Translations under genes and position numbers: made by a program | Part shown: positions 41,380-51,274 of the stretch, in pieces | How positions within the stretch are numbered: the first letter of the stretch is position 1 | How the letters are laid out: every line of letters begins with the position of its first letter | The notes under the pieces: generated by a model | The model's database searches: none | The model's input: only the letters and a program-made list of their open reading frames with translations | Told to the model about the DNA's origin: nothing | Source: CALDOK01 sp964481655 | GTDB lineage: Bacteria; Myxococcota_A; UBA796; JAFGLY01 | Assembly: GCA_964481655.1 (NCBI GenBank) | Contig: CAYZVO010000010.1 | Location: 1-64,000 of the forward strand | DNA: 64,000 bases | Direction: 5' to 3'

Positions 41380-42218
41380 GCGTCCTCGTCCTCGCCCTCG
41401 CCCTCGCAGCGCCCGTCCAGGCCAACTGCGACGACGCCGAAGACTTCGTGGCCCGCGCCGAGCAGGCGGTGCTCGAGGAGCGCCTCGACGACGCCGCGGG
41501 CGCCCTGCGGGACGCCGAGGTCGCCTTCTCCTGCGGTCCGCTGGCTGACACCGACCTGCTGGTGCGCTTCTGGCTCGCCCAGGGCGCCCGTGAGACCAAG
41601 GCCGGCGACGTGCGCGCTGCTCAGCTCTCCTTCCGATCCGCCGCGATGCTGGCCCCGGATCACTGGCCCATCGACTACGGCATCAAGCCGTTCATCCAGT
41701 ACAAGGCCGCCGCCGAGCTGTGGCTGGGTCAGGGCTCGGTGCAGCTGCACCCGGACCCGGGTGAGCGGGTCACCGCGTTGGACGGTGTGGTGGTGAGCTT
41801 CCCCGCGCCGACCCTCGAGGGTCTCCATCTGGTGCAGGTGGGCGGGAGCGCCGAGGCCATGGAGTTCGCCTCCATCGTGCGCGTCCAGGCGGACGAACCC
41901 ACCATGGTGCTCACCGGCCTGCCGGCACCGGGGGACCCCGTCGCTGATCTCGGCACGGACGCACCCGAGCCCGTCGTGAAGATCGTCACCGACAAGCGCC
42001 GCAAGGCCCGCATCGGGGCCCTGGTCCTGGGCGGGGTCGCCGCGGCCGCCGCCGGCGGAGGCGCTGTGCTGACCCGGGCCCAGGACGACGTCATGCGCGA
42101 GCAGACGACCCAGGCCGATCTCGACGGCATCTACGCCCGGCAGCAGGCCTTCGCCGCGGGGACCTGGGGCCTGGCCGGCCTGTCCGTGGTGGGCTTCGGG
42201 GTCGCCATCGCGCTCTGA
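41376..42218 (+). CDS. Exported membrane-anchored protein of unknown function
   Basis: 280 aa. N-terminal signal peptide (V-L-A-L-A-L-A-A-P-V-Q-A), then a helical part with TPR-like spacing (F-V-A-R-A-E-Q-A-V-L-E-E-R-L-D-D-A-A-G-A-L), then a beta-rich domain, and two hydrophobic segments at about 215-233 and 258-280. Many myxobacterial proteins share this TPR-then-beta-then-membrane plan without assigned function. Its ATG overlaps the stop of the preceding lipoprotein (ATGA), so the two are co-translated and may work as a surface pair. Confidence 0.65.
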   Translation: MSVLVLALALAAPVQANCDDAEDFVARAEQAVLEERLDDAAGALRDAEVAFSCGPLADTDLLVRFWLAQGARETKAGDVRAAQLSFRSAAMLAPDHWPIDYGIKPFIQYKAAAELWLGQGSVQLHPDPGERVTALDGVVVSFPAPTLEGLHLVQVGGSAEAMEFASIVRVQADEPTMVLTGLPAPGDPVADLGTDAPEPVVKIVTDKRRKARIGALVLGGVAAAAAGGGAVLTRAQDDVMREQTTQADLDGIYARQQAFAAGTWGLAGLSVVGFGVAIAL

Positions 42219-42268
42219 GCCGTACGGGGCCTCGCGCCTGGTCTATGATGACCTCCCGGGAGGTCACC

Positions 42269-44056
<1,788 letters not shown>

Positions 44057-44100
44057 CGGGCCGCGGTTAGGACCTCTCATCCCTCCTGAGCGGAGTCCCC

Positions 44101-45057
44101 ATGACCACCCTCGACTACAGCCACATCGCCCCCCTCATCGCCTCCCAGCAGCTGGTGGGCTCCCGGATGCAGGTGGTCTTCCAGTGCCCCGTCAGCGGGG
44201 TGCAGGTGCAGTCCGACGCCATCGTGCAGGCGGGCATGGCCAGCCGGGCCATGAGCAGCTTCAAGCGCAACGCCATGTGGAGCCTGCGATCGTCGCTGTT
44301 CAGCGCGGTGCGCTCGGTGCTGGGCCACGGCGTGGTGGGCCGCACGGCGTCCGGGGTCCTGAGCCAGGCCAGCTACGGCACCGCCACCGGCGGCAGCAGC
44401 CAGAGCTACAGCGCCGGCGACAAGAAGGCCGCGGTGCTGGAGGCCTTCCAGCGGGTCCAGGCCCAGTTCGCCTGGGACAGCGCCCGGAACGGCTTCGTGC
44501 ACAGCGAGGCGCAGGTCGATGCCCCGACCGTGCTCGAGTCGGCCATCGGCGGCGTGCAGATCACCGAGCGCTGGGATCGGGCCGTGCTGGCCCGGATGCT
44601 GGCGGAGGTCGCGGGCGCCGACGGCGACATCGCGCCTGAGGAGCGCGAGCTGTTCTCGGCGTTCGGCGGCGACGAGCTGGGCAGCATCGAAGAGCTCCTG
44701 CAGCGCCCGCCGTTGAACGACGGGGAGCTGGGGGAGACCAGCCCCGAGGTCCGCGAGACCCTGCTGATGTTGGCCTTCTCGGTGGCCTACGCCGACGAGG
44801 TGCTGGACCAGGCCGAGGTGCACCGGCTCCAGGGCTTCGCCCGGGGGCTGCAGCTGTCCCAGGGGGCCGTCACCCGCGCGGCGGGCGTGGCCCGGGAGCA
44901 CGTCGTGACCCAGATCCTCGAGGCCATCTACGCCTACGGCCGCGCCAGCGAGCACGATCGCGCCCTGCTGTACCAGACCGGCGGCAACATCGGCATGGAT
45001 CAGGCCGACATCCAGCGCCTCGAGGCCCAGGTCTGCAAGCGCCTGGGCGTCTACTAG
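44101..45057 (+). CDS. TerB-like domain protein
   Basis: 318 aa, no signal peptide. The second half (about 155-260) matches the TerB/DjlA helical pattern: M-L-A-E-V-A-G-A-D-G-D-I-A-P-E-E-R-E-L followed by M-L-A-F-S-V-A-Y-A-D-E-V-L-D-Q-A-E, two acidic D-G/D-E metal-site-like helices. The first half (F-Q-C-P-V-S-G-V...S-A-V-R-S-V-L-G-H-G) is not recognised. TerB relates to tellurite resistance and stress response, possibly as a Ca2+-binding module. ATG 44101 is preceded by GCGGAGTCCCC. The PHP-domain gene starts 3 nt after its stop. Confidence 0.75.
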   Translation: MTTLDYSHIAPLIASQQLVGSRMQVVFQCPVSGVQVQSDAIVQAGMASRAMSSFKRNAMWSLRSSLFSAVRSVLGHGVVGRTASGVLSQASYGTATGGSSQSYSAGDKKAAVLEAFQRVQAQFAWDSARNGFVHSEAQVDAPTVLESAIGGVQITERWDRAVLARMLAEVAGADGDIAPEERELFSAFGGDELGSIEELLQRPPLNDGELGETSPEVRETLLMLAFSVAYADEVLDQAEVHRLQGFARGLQLSQGAVTRAAGVAREHVVTQILEAIYAYGRASEHDRALLYQTGGNIGMDQADIQRLEAQVCKRLGVY

Positions 45058-45060
45058 GCC

Positions 45061-46771
45061 GTGGCGCCGGGGGCCCTCGCGCTGCTGCTGCTGGCGAGCG
45101 CGGGCGGGGGGGGGGGGGGGGGGGGGCCCGCGGGGGCGCTAGCCGCCCCCCCCCCCCCCCCCCCCCCCCCCCCGGGCCCCGCGGGCGACCGCTGGCGCGG
45201 TGGAGCTGTTCGCGGGCCAGGCGTTCTACATCGGCGACCCCCACGCCCACACCGGGGCCTCGGGGGACGCCGGGGGTTCCGACATCGGGGAGTGCTCCAC
45301 CGGGGACTGCGGCGCGCTGTCCGAGGTGAAGCAGGTGGCCATCGACAACGGCCTGGACTGGATGAGCCTCACCGACCACGTCAACGGCACCGCCGGGGCC
45401 GATCCCGACGACTGGGAGCGGGCCTGGGCGGCCGGGTTGGCGGCCGATGACCCCGACGCCGGCTTCCTGGTCTTGCCGGGGACCGAGCTGTGGTACTCGA
45501 TGAACGGGACCAACATCGGCCACAAGAACGTGTACTGGTTCGGCGACAACGAGCAGCTGGCCGAGCTGACCATCCCCGACGTCACCTTCGACGGCAGCGA
45601 GACCCGCATCCCCGAGTGCGCGGTCATCTGGGACTGGGCCGAGGCCGCCCGGGAGCGCTGGGGCGAGCTGCTGGTGGTGGCCCACCACCCGGGCATGGAT
45701 CTGCCCCTGATCACCGACTGGAGCTGCCACACCGACGAGCGGGCGGCGGCGCTGTCGCCGGTGGTCGAGGTCTACTCCGAACACGGCAACAGCATGGAGC
45801 CGGACTCGGCCTTCGATCCCCCGACCCTGGACTCGATGCCCCTGTCCACCATCGACCACGTGCTCGATCCCGATGGCTGGAACCTGCGCCTGGGCTTCAT
45901 GGGGGGCACCGACGCCCACGACACCCGGCCCGGATCGGTGTGTCGGCTCGACGGCCTGCTCACCCACCACGACTACGCCGGTGGGCTCACGGTGCTGGTG
46001 ATCCCCGACAGCGAGCCTTTCGAGCGAGCGCAGGTCTACGCCGCGCTGACGGAGCGCCGCAGCTACGCCACCAGCGGCCCGTTGTTGCCCGCGGTGATCG
46101 AGGTCTCGTCGGCCGGGGCGCTGCTGGGGGGCATGGGCGAAGAGCTGGCCTTCCCCACCGAGCAGCCGGTGGATCTGGCCGTCCGTGTGCCCGCCGAGCA
46201 CGCCGCCCACGTGGACGCGGTGCTCATCGTGGGTCCCGGCCTCGAGCAGGCCCTCGACCCGGCCCACGAGGGGGCTTGGACCGGGAGCATCGGGGCGGGG
46301 GAGCTGCCCCCCTGGGTCTACGTGGAGATCGTGGTGGACGGCGCCTCATGGTGGGGCGACGGCGGCTGCGAGGACGGCGGCGAGACCATGGATGAGCACA
46401 TCTGGCTCTCGCCGGTCTGGTTCGACGATGGTCCCGGGGACCTGGACGCCGACGGCTCGAGCTGGGCCGAGGGCGACTGCGACGACGGTGATCCCGGCGT
46501 CGGGCCCCACGCCCAGGAGGACTGCTCATCAGGCGTGGACGACGACTGCGACGGCTGGGTGGACGGCGACGACCCCGACTGCGGCGGCCAGCCGGACACG
46601 GGGCCCGAGGACAGCGTGGTCCCCATTGACAGCGACCCGCCTGAGGACACGGGGGAGACGCCGCCGGAGCTGCGCTGTGGGTGTGGGGTGGTGCGGCCGG
46701 CGGTCGCATTCCTGCCCCTCCTCGCAGGAATCCTCGGGGTACGCCGGAGGCGACTTAGCCGCCCGTGGTAG
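45061..46771 (+). CDS. Exported PHP-domain protein with MopE motif and MYXO-CTERM tail (frame broken by homopolymers)
   Basis: GTG 45061 starts a signal peptide (A-L-A-L-L-L-L-A-S-A) in one frame. After a G21 run (45106-45126) and a C28 run (45146-45173) the rest continues in the next frame from about 45200, so the runs almost surely have wrong lengths. The body has PHP-type metal motifs: G-D-P-H-A-H-T, L-T-D-H, V-A-H-H-P-G, G-T-D-A-H-D, close to the DUF3604-type phosphoesterases. One MopE motif (G-V-D-D-D-C-D-G-W) follows, then an Asp/Glu/Thr linker and the tail C-G-C-G-V, hydrophobic helix, R-R-R-R. It should be exported and sorted at the surface; substrate unknown. Confidence 0.75.
45106..45173. 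other. Homopolymer artefact region (G21 ... C28)
   Basis: 21 consecutive Gs, 19 mixed bases, then 28 consecutive Cs. The reading frame shifts across it, and such lengths are hard to sequence. Treat the sequence here as unreliable. Confidence 0.85.
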
Positions 46772-46801
46772 GGTGTGGGTCTGCAAACAGCGGGGGATCC
46801 G

Positions 46802-47344
46802 ATGCCTCAATCACCACACATGGACTCACCTCGCAGGCTGTGGTGGCTCGGCTTCATCGCGCTGGGCCTGGTGGGCTGCGCGCCCACCATGGACCCTGCC
46901 GAATTCTCAAAGATCTGGGGTTCGATGAAGCAGTCGAACGAGGGCTGCGCCCAGAGCTGGAGCTATGACGGAGTCCTGGCCCCGGCTCTGTGTCCTGACT
47001 GCGATCTGGCGTTCCCCATCCGGCTCCAGGTCACCGGCATCTACCACGAGTGGGGCGACGGGCCCCCGCTTTGCTACGAGAAGCCCTGGCCCGAAGAGAT
47101 CGGCTTCAACGCCCAGGAGGGCTACGTCGATGACGACGGAGTCTGGGTGGCTGACGAAGAGGGTGAGATCCGGGTGGACATCGGCAGCCCGGGCGGTCGC
47201 GGGCTGCGGGTGTGGGGCACCGCGGTGATGCGTCCCCAGGAGCGCTCACCCACGAGCGTCTCGTTCAGCTACAGCGAGCGTGGCTACGGCTACTACGGCC
47301 AGCAGGTGTCCAGCTTCACGTTCTCCGGTACCGTGGCGCGCTGA
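46802..47344 (+). CDS. Lipoprotein of unknown function
   Basis: 180 aa. Signal peptide with basic start and lipobox (L-V-G-C), then a short helical stretch (A-E-F-S-K-I-W-G-S-M-K-Q) and a compact domain with C-P-D-C-D-L and beta-strand pattern, ending F-T-F-S-G-T-V-A-R. No family was recognised. ATG 46802 follows GGGGGA; ATG 46820 is an alternative keeping the signal. It starts 30 nt after the PHP-domain gene and may share its transcript. Confidence 0.65.
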   Translation: MPQSPHMDSPRRLWWLGFIALGLVGCAPTMDPAEFSKIWGSMKQSNEGCAQSWSYDGVLAPALCPDCDLAFPIRLQVTGIYHEWGDGPPLCYEKPWPEEIGFNAQEGYVDDDGVWVADEEGEIRVDIGSPGGRGLRVWGTAVMRPQERSPTSVSFSYSERGYGYYGQQVSSFTFSGTVAR

Positions 47345-47356
47345 GCGCGTCGCGCT

Positions 47357-48133
47357 CTACCCGGCCCCGGTGTCCGGGTCGTCGCGGCGGCCGATGGCGA
47401 CGCCGACGAACCCACCTCGGGGCCCCAGCTCCAGCAGGCCGGGTGGGTGTTCGCCGCTGAACCAGCGGTAGCGGGCGAAGACGGTGCGCCCGTGGCGGTA
47501 CAGCCCCGTGATCCGCAGCTGTGAGCCGAAGATGATGTGGTCTCCCACGCCCTCGTAGGAGTCCCAGAGCACGGCACCGTCGGGCCCGATGACCGCGACA
47601 TTGTCGAAGTGCTCCACGAAGAAGTGGTCCTCGAGGTCGACGACCGCGCTCGAGCCTCCCTCGAGGCGGATGTCTGCGATGGGCCGCCCGTCGCTGTCCA
47701 GCAGCTCGCCCACGCCTTGATCGATGACCAGGGTGCGGCTGTCCGAGGCGACCCGCGTGCGGCACCCGCCGTCGTTGCCGTAGGCCGAGCCGCCATCGAC
47801 GGTGCCTTCGGCCGTCGCCATGACCGCCAGGTCGGGTGCTTCGGGGAGGGAGGCCAGGAAGTCCAGGCGTCGCTGCTCCTGAAGCTGGCGAGGCGAGCCC
47901 GGCCAGGCGGCCGCGGTCCCCGTGACGGTGGCCCGGATCTCGGCCAGGACGGCGTCGCCGTGCTCGCCCCGCACCAGCTCGGCATGTCGGCCGGCCAGGA
48001 ACTCGGCGTGGCTGGCCGTGGTGGCGTTGTCCGTGTGGCCGCTGCCCGCGTGGCTGCCCACGACGACCTGGTGGTCGTCCACATGGACGTAGTGCACCCA
48101 GGCACCGCGCCGACGCTCCCAGCTGCGGCTCAT
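47357..48133 (-). CDS. Unknown protein, partner of the condensation-like protein
   Basis: 258 aa, no signal peptide or membrane segment. It has a His/Asp-rich start (V-H-Y-V-H-V-D-D-H-Q-V-V-V-G-S-H-A-G-S-G-H-T-D), a mid part with I-R-L-E-G-G-S-S-A-V-V-D-L-E-D-H-F-F-V, and a beta-rich end. The early H-x-D-D-H and H-A-G-S-G-H suggest metal or hydrolase chemistry, but no family was recognised. ATG 48133 has GGAGG upstream and overlaps the stop of the upstream gene (ATGA), so the two are translationally coupled and probably act together. Confidence 0.6.
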   Translation of the reverse strand: MSRSWERRRGAWVHYVHVDDHQVVVGSHAGSGHTDNATTASHAEFLAGRHAELVRGEHGDAVLAEIRATVTGTAAAWPGSPRQLQEQRRLDFLASLPEAPDLAVMATAEGTVDGGSAYGNDGGCRTRVASDSRTLVIDQGVGELLDSDGRPIADIRLEGGSSAVVDLEDHFFVEHFDNVAVIGPDGAVLWDSYEGVGDHIIFGSQLRITGLYRHGRTVFARYRWFSGEHPPGLLELGPRGGFVGVAIGRRDDPDTGAG

Positions 48134-49434
48134 GCCTCGCCTCCCGGTAGCTCGGCGTCGATGGCGTCGAGCAGCGCGGCGGCCTGGTCCGGCGGCAGGG
48201 CCGAGCAGAAGTGGCCCATGCTGAAGTCCACCCCGCCGCGGAAGCCTGAGACACCCATGATCAGCCCCGGCGCGAAGGAGGTGGGGACCACCAGCCTGGC
48301 GTGTCGGACGGCGGGTTCGCCGAAGTCCAGAGCCGCCTCGTCGATGGCGCCCATGTTGGTGAGCACCGGGGGCATGTGGGGCAGGAAGAGCGCGCCCACG
48401 GTGCCGGCCATGGCGTCGATCAGGCCCAGGGGCACGGGCCCCATGCCCAGCCAGCTGCCGATGGGGTAGCCCAGCCCTGGCCAGAGCCCCTTGATGCGGT
48501 CCACGGTGGCCTTCACCCGGGCGACTGTGTCGCTGTATGTGTCACCGATGACGCGCCCGATGTTGACGTACATGAAGCCGGACAGGTTGCACAGGCCGTC
48601 GGCCTGGCGGTCGGGCAGGTAGCGGCGCAGGTCCACGGTGCCCCAGATGCGCAGGGTGTCCCAGCCCTCGGGGCCCGCCTGGCGGGCCAGGGCGCGGGCG
48701 ACCCCTGCGAGCATCAGATCGTTGAGCGTGGCGTCGGGGGCGTCGGCGCGGATGGCGGCGACGCGGTCGGGGCCGATGTGCAGCGTGGCGAAGCGCGGCG
48801 GCCCCTCCATGGTGGCGCCCATGGGGAGCTGCAGGTGTCGTGGAGGCCAGAATGCGTCCCACAGGTCCGTGGCCATGCGCCACAGCAGGCCGAACACGGC
48901 GCCGGGCATCAGCGGTCGGTAGATCTGCATCAGGCTGCGGCTGCCGCTGCGGGGGATGGGGGTGTGGTCGGGGTCGTCGGCCAGGGCCCGGTAGATGGCC
49001 GCCAGCCGGTAGAGCAGCTCCTTGACCCCGCCGGCGGCGGCGGCCTGGTGGTGGACCTTGAGCACCAGGCGGTCGGTCTCGTCGTCGTGGATCAGCAGAG
49101 CGGCCAGGCGGGGGCCGGTGTCGGCGGGCAGGTCGTCGCCCAGGAAGTCCGGTTCGGTGGCTGCGGCATCCGTCTCCTGGAGCAGCTCCGCCGCGTCCAG
49201 CTCGGCCGGTGCCAGGCGCTGCCAGTAGGGGAACAGCCAGCGGGGCACGAAGCGGCAGCCCAGCACGGGCTCGGCGTCCAGCAGCAGGCGCAGGGCTCGG
49301 CGCAGGCGGTCACTGTCCAGGGCGCCCTCGAGCTCGATGACCCCGTGGATCTGCGGCACCGACAGCCGCGCCATGGTGTGCAGCGCGATGTCCTCGGTGC
49401 GAGGGGGCAGGCGGTCGGGGATGGCCGGGGTCAT
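48130..49434 (-). CDS. Condensation-domain/acyltransferase-like protein with degenerate HHxxxDG
   Basis: 434 aa with the layout of NRPS condensation and PapA/alcohol-acyltransferase domains: A-R-L-S-V-P-Q-I-H near the start, V-L-G-C-R-F-V-P, the His motif region V-H-H-Q-A-A-A-A-G-G-V-K-E-L-L (His128-His129), and D-F-S-M-G-H-F near the end. In the usual HHxxxDG, the Asp and Gly positions are Ala133 and Ala134 here, so the second His is kept but the structural D-G is lost. It could be a redesigned transferase or an inactive copy. ATG 49434 has a weak site. It is coupled to the downstream unknown gene. Confidence 0.78.
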   Translation of the reverse strand: MTPAIPDRLPPRTEDIALHTMARLSVPQIHGVIELEGALDSDRLRRALRLLLDAEPVLGCRFVPRWLFPYWQRLAPAELDAAELLQETDAAATEPDFLGDDLPADTGPRLAALLIHDDETDRLVLKVHHQAAAAGGVKELLYRLAAIYRALADDPDHTPIPRSGSRSLMQIYRPLMPGAVFGLLWRMATDLWDAFWPPRHLQLPMGATMEGPPRFATLHIGPDRVAAIRADAPDATLNDLMLAGVARALARQAGPEGWDTLRIWGTVDLRRYLPDRQADGLCNLSGFMYVNIGRVIGDTYSDTVARVKATVDRIKGLWPGLGYPIGSWLGMGPVPLGLIDAMAGTVGALFLPHMPPVLTNMGAIDEAALDFGEPAVRHARLVVPTSFAPGLIMGVSGFRGGVDFSMGHFCSALPPDQAAALLDAIDAELPGGEA

Positions 49435-49451
49435 GCCCCGGATTCTATCCG

Positions 49452-49676
49452 TCAAAAGGTCTCGCACCACACATCGCAGCTGTCCAGCATCCACTGAGTG
49501 CACTCGGACACCGCAGGCATGCAGTCGATGCCGGTGCCCGCGGCCGGGCAGCAGCAGCTGGCGTCGTCCTCGAAGCACTCGCCCTGATCGAGGGGCTCGA
49601 GGCCGGTGTCGGTGTCCTCGCCGCAGCCGGCGATCATGGTGAGGGCGGCGAGCAGGGCGATGAGGGTGGGGCGCAT
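49452..49676 (-). CDS. Small Cys-rich lipoprotein
   Basis: 74 aa. Signal peptide with lipobox (I-A-G-C, Cys18), then a small domain with seven more Cys (C-F-E-D-D-A-S-C-C-C, D-C, E-C, S-C, W-C), suggesting a disulfide-knotted or metal-binding peptide. Acidic and short linker (E-D-T-D-T-G-L-E-P). ATG 49676 has GGAGGAACC right upstream. It is 17 bp before the condensation-like gene on the same strand, perhaps the first gene of that operon. Function is unknown. Confidence 0.7.
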   Translation of the reverse strand: MRPTLIALLAALTMIAGCGEDTDTGLEPLDQGECFEDDASCCCPAAGTGIDCMPAVSECTQWMLDSCDVWCETF

Positions 49677-49834
49677 GGTTCCTCCATGGGATCGCGGTAT
49701 CTCGGGAGGTGGGTGTCGTGAAGGTGGGGATTCCTTCTGGGGGGCTCGGCTTTTCGGAGCTCAAGTCTTTGGGGCGATGTCATCAATGGCGAGCCCAGGC
49801 GCCGTCCTCCCAGCCCCCAAGCAGCATCACCCCA

Positions 49835-51250
49835 TCACCCCCCAAACAACTCCGACCTGCCCACGACATCCTCCCCATCCTCCTCCAACCACCACAACAC
49901 ACCACCGACCACCACAGTCGGCTCCGCCGTACCCTCGTCGAAGCAGATCTCGTCTGACACCCGCAGCTCGTGGCTGGCCACATCCAGCCCGCCCAGTAGC
50001 TCCGCGGGCCCTTGCCAGAGTCGCCCGATGACCTGACCGTCGGCGCTCGCACCGAGGGGGTCGAGCCATAGATCCTCGTGGAGCAGCTCGAAGACGTCGT
50101 TGTCGGCGTGGTAGCGGTAGAGGCCTTGCTCGTAGGCGCCGATGGTGACGGCGTCGGGAGCATCCCACTCCACCTCGGCTTGTATCACCTGTATCACCAC
50201 GCCCCCGGGGGCGGGCGCCATGCCGTTGTCCATGGCGACCAGGGGGTCGGGGCCGATGCGGGGGAGGGGGATCGAACGCGCGGCGCCGGTGGCGAGCTCG
50301 ATGGCCTGGATAGCGCCCCCAGACAGCCAGGAGGCCGTGGAGGGGCGGAAGTAGAGCCAGCCGTCGCTCACGTGACCGTGGCTGGGGGGCCGGACCTCGG
50401 GGGCGATCTCGTCGATCGCCCAGGACTGCGGGTCCACCACGAAGGTGGACTTGGCGTCGGCGTGGTCGACGGTGAAGACCGCCTGGGTTCCGCCGGACAG
50501 CCCGACCCAGTCCACGGTCGGGGCTGGAGCGGACCAGATGACCTCCCAGACGCCGGTCTCTGGCTCGGCCAGGACGACGCGCCACCCCCACTTGACGCTG
50601 TTTCGGACCACGATGGCGATGTCGTCTCCCGCTGCGACGGCGTAGCCCCAGCTCCAGTGGTCCTCGAAGATGCCCTCGAGCCGGAGACCAGGACCTGGCG
50701 TGAGCCCCAGCGGGCCGTCGTAGGGCGGCTGTGCGCCGGGGTAGACGAGTTCGTCGAGAAAGCGGGTCTCGGCGCTCGGCTCGTCGATGCCGCAGGCGGC
50801 CTCGGCTTGTTGTTGCCACTCGGTGTCCGGTGGCCCGTAGCGACACAGCTCGGCGAACGCGTAGGCGCGCTCTTCACGGTCGCCCTCGAACAGCTCGGGC
50901 GCGTGGGACGACAGATCCGCCTGCCAGTCCAGCGCCCCGCACAGCAGCCAGTACAGGTCGCTGTAGGGGTCGGCGCCAGCGGGGTGCTTCGCGACCAGCA
51001 CCCCGTCCTCGCGCCACAGGGAGCCGCGTCCACCGTCGCCCTCGACGACCTCGAGCGCGTCGAGGCAGAGCCCCTCGCTCGGCGTCCAGTCCAGGAAGTC
51101 CAGGGTGCGCTGCTCCAGTGCGTACAGCTCGAGCTCACTCAGCGTGCCCGTGGTGTCGATGATGTCGAGACCGTCGTAGCCCTTGCACGGGTCACAGGCC
51201 GCCACGGCGGACGCGATGCAGACCAGGGCCAGGGCTCGGCGCTCCCTCAT
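49835..51250 (-). CDS. Lipoprotein with propeller-like repeats
   Basis: 471 aa. Signal peptide with lipobox (V-A-A-C), an acidic N-terminal helical part, then beta-rich segments such as G-Y-A-V-A-A-G-D-D-I-A-I-V-V, V-D-W-V-G-L-S-G-G-T-Q-A-V-F and S-D-G-W-L-Y-F-R-P-S-T, recurring about every 40-50 residues, which suggests a beta-propeller. No enzymatic motif was seen. ATG 51250 carries a GGGAG site. The stop is at 49835; the 158-bp spacer on its 3' side (49677-49834) has only short GATGGGGTG repeats. Confidence 0.68.
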   Translation of the reverse strand: MRERRALALVCIASAVAACDPCKGYDGLDIIDTTGTLSELELYALEQRTLDFLDWTPSEGLCLDALEVVEGDGGRGSLWREDGVLVAKHPAGADPYSDLYWLLCGALDWQADLSSHAPELFEGDREERAYAFAELCRYGPPDTEWQQQAEAACGIDEPSAETRFLDELVYPGAQPPYDGPLGLTPGPGLRLEGIFEDHWSWGYAVAAGDDIAIVVRNSVKWGWRVVLAEPETGVWEVIWSAPAPTVDWVGLSGGTQAVFTVDHADAKSTFVVDPQSWAIDEIAPEVRPPSHGHVSDGWLYFRPSTASWLSGGAIQAIELATGAARSIPLPRIGPDPLVAMDNGMAPAPGGVVIQVIQAEVEWDAPDAVTIGAYEQGLYRYHADNDVFELLHEDLWLDPLGASADGQVIGRLWQGPAELLGGLDVASHELRVSDEICFDEGTAEPTVVVGGVLWWLEEDGEDVVGRSELFGG

Positions 51251-51274
51251 GGTGGGAGCATAGCACGAGGGTCG

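Noticed and set aside
45106..45173. G21/C28 as a biological hairpin or quadruplex
   Set aside because: It breaks the reading frame inside a gene and resembles the artefact at 13560-13662.
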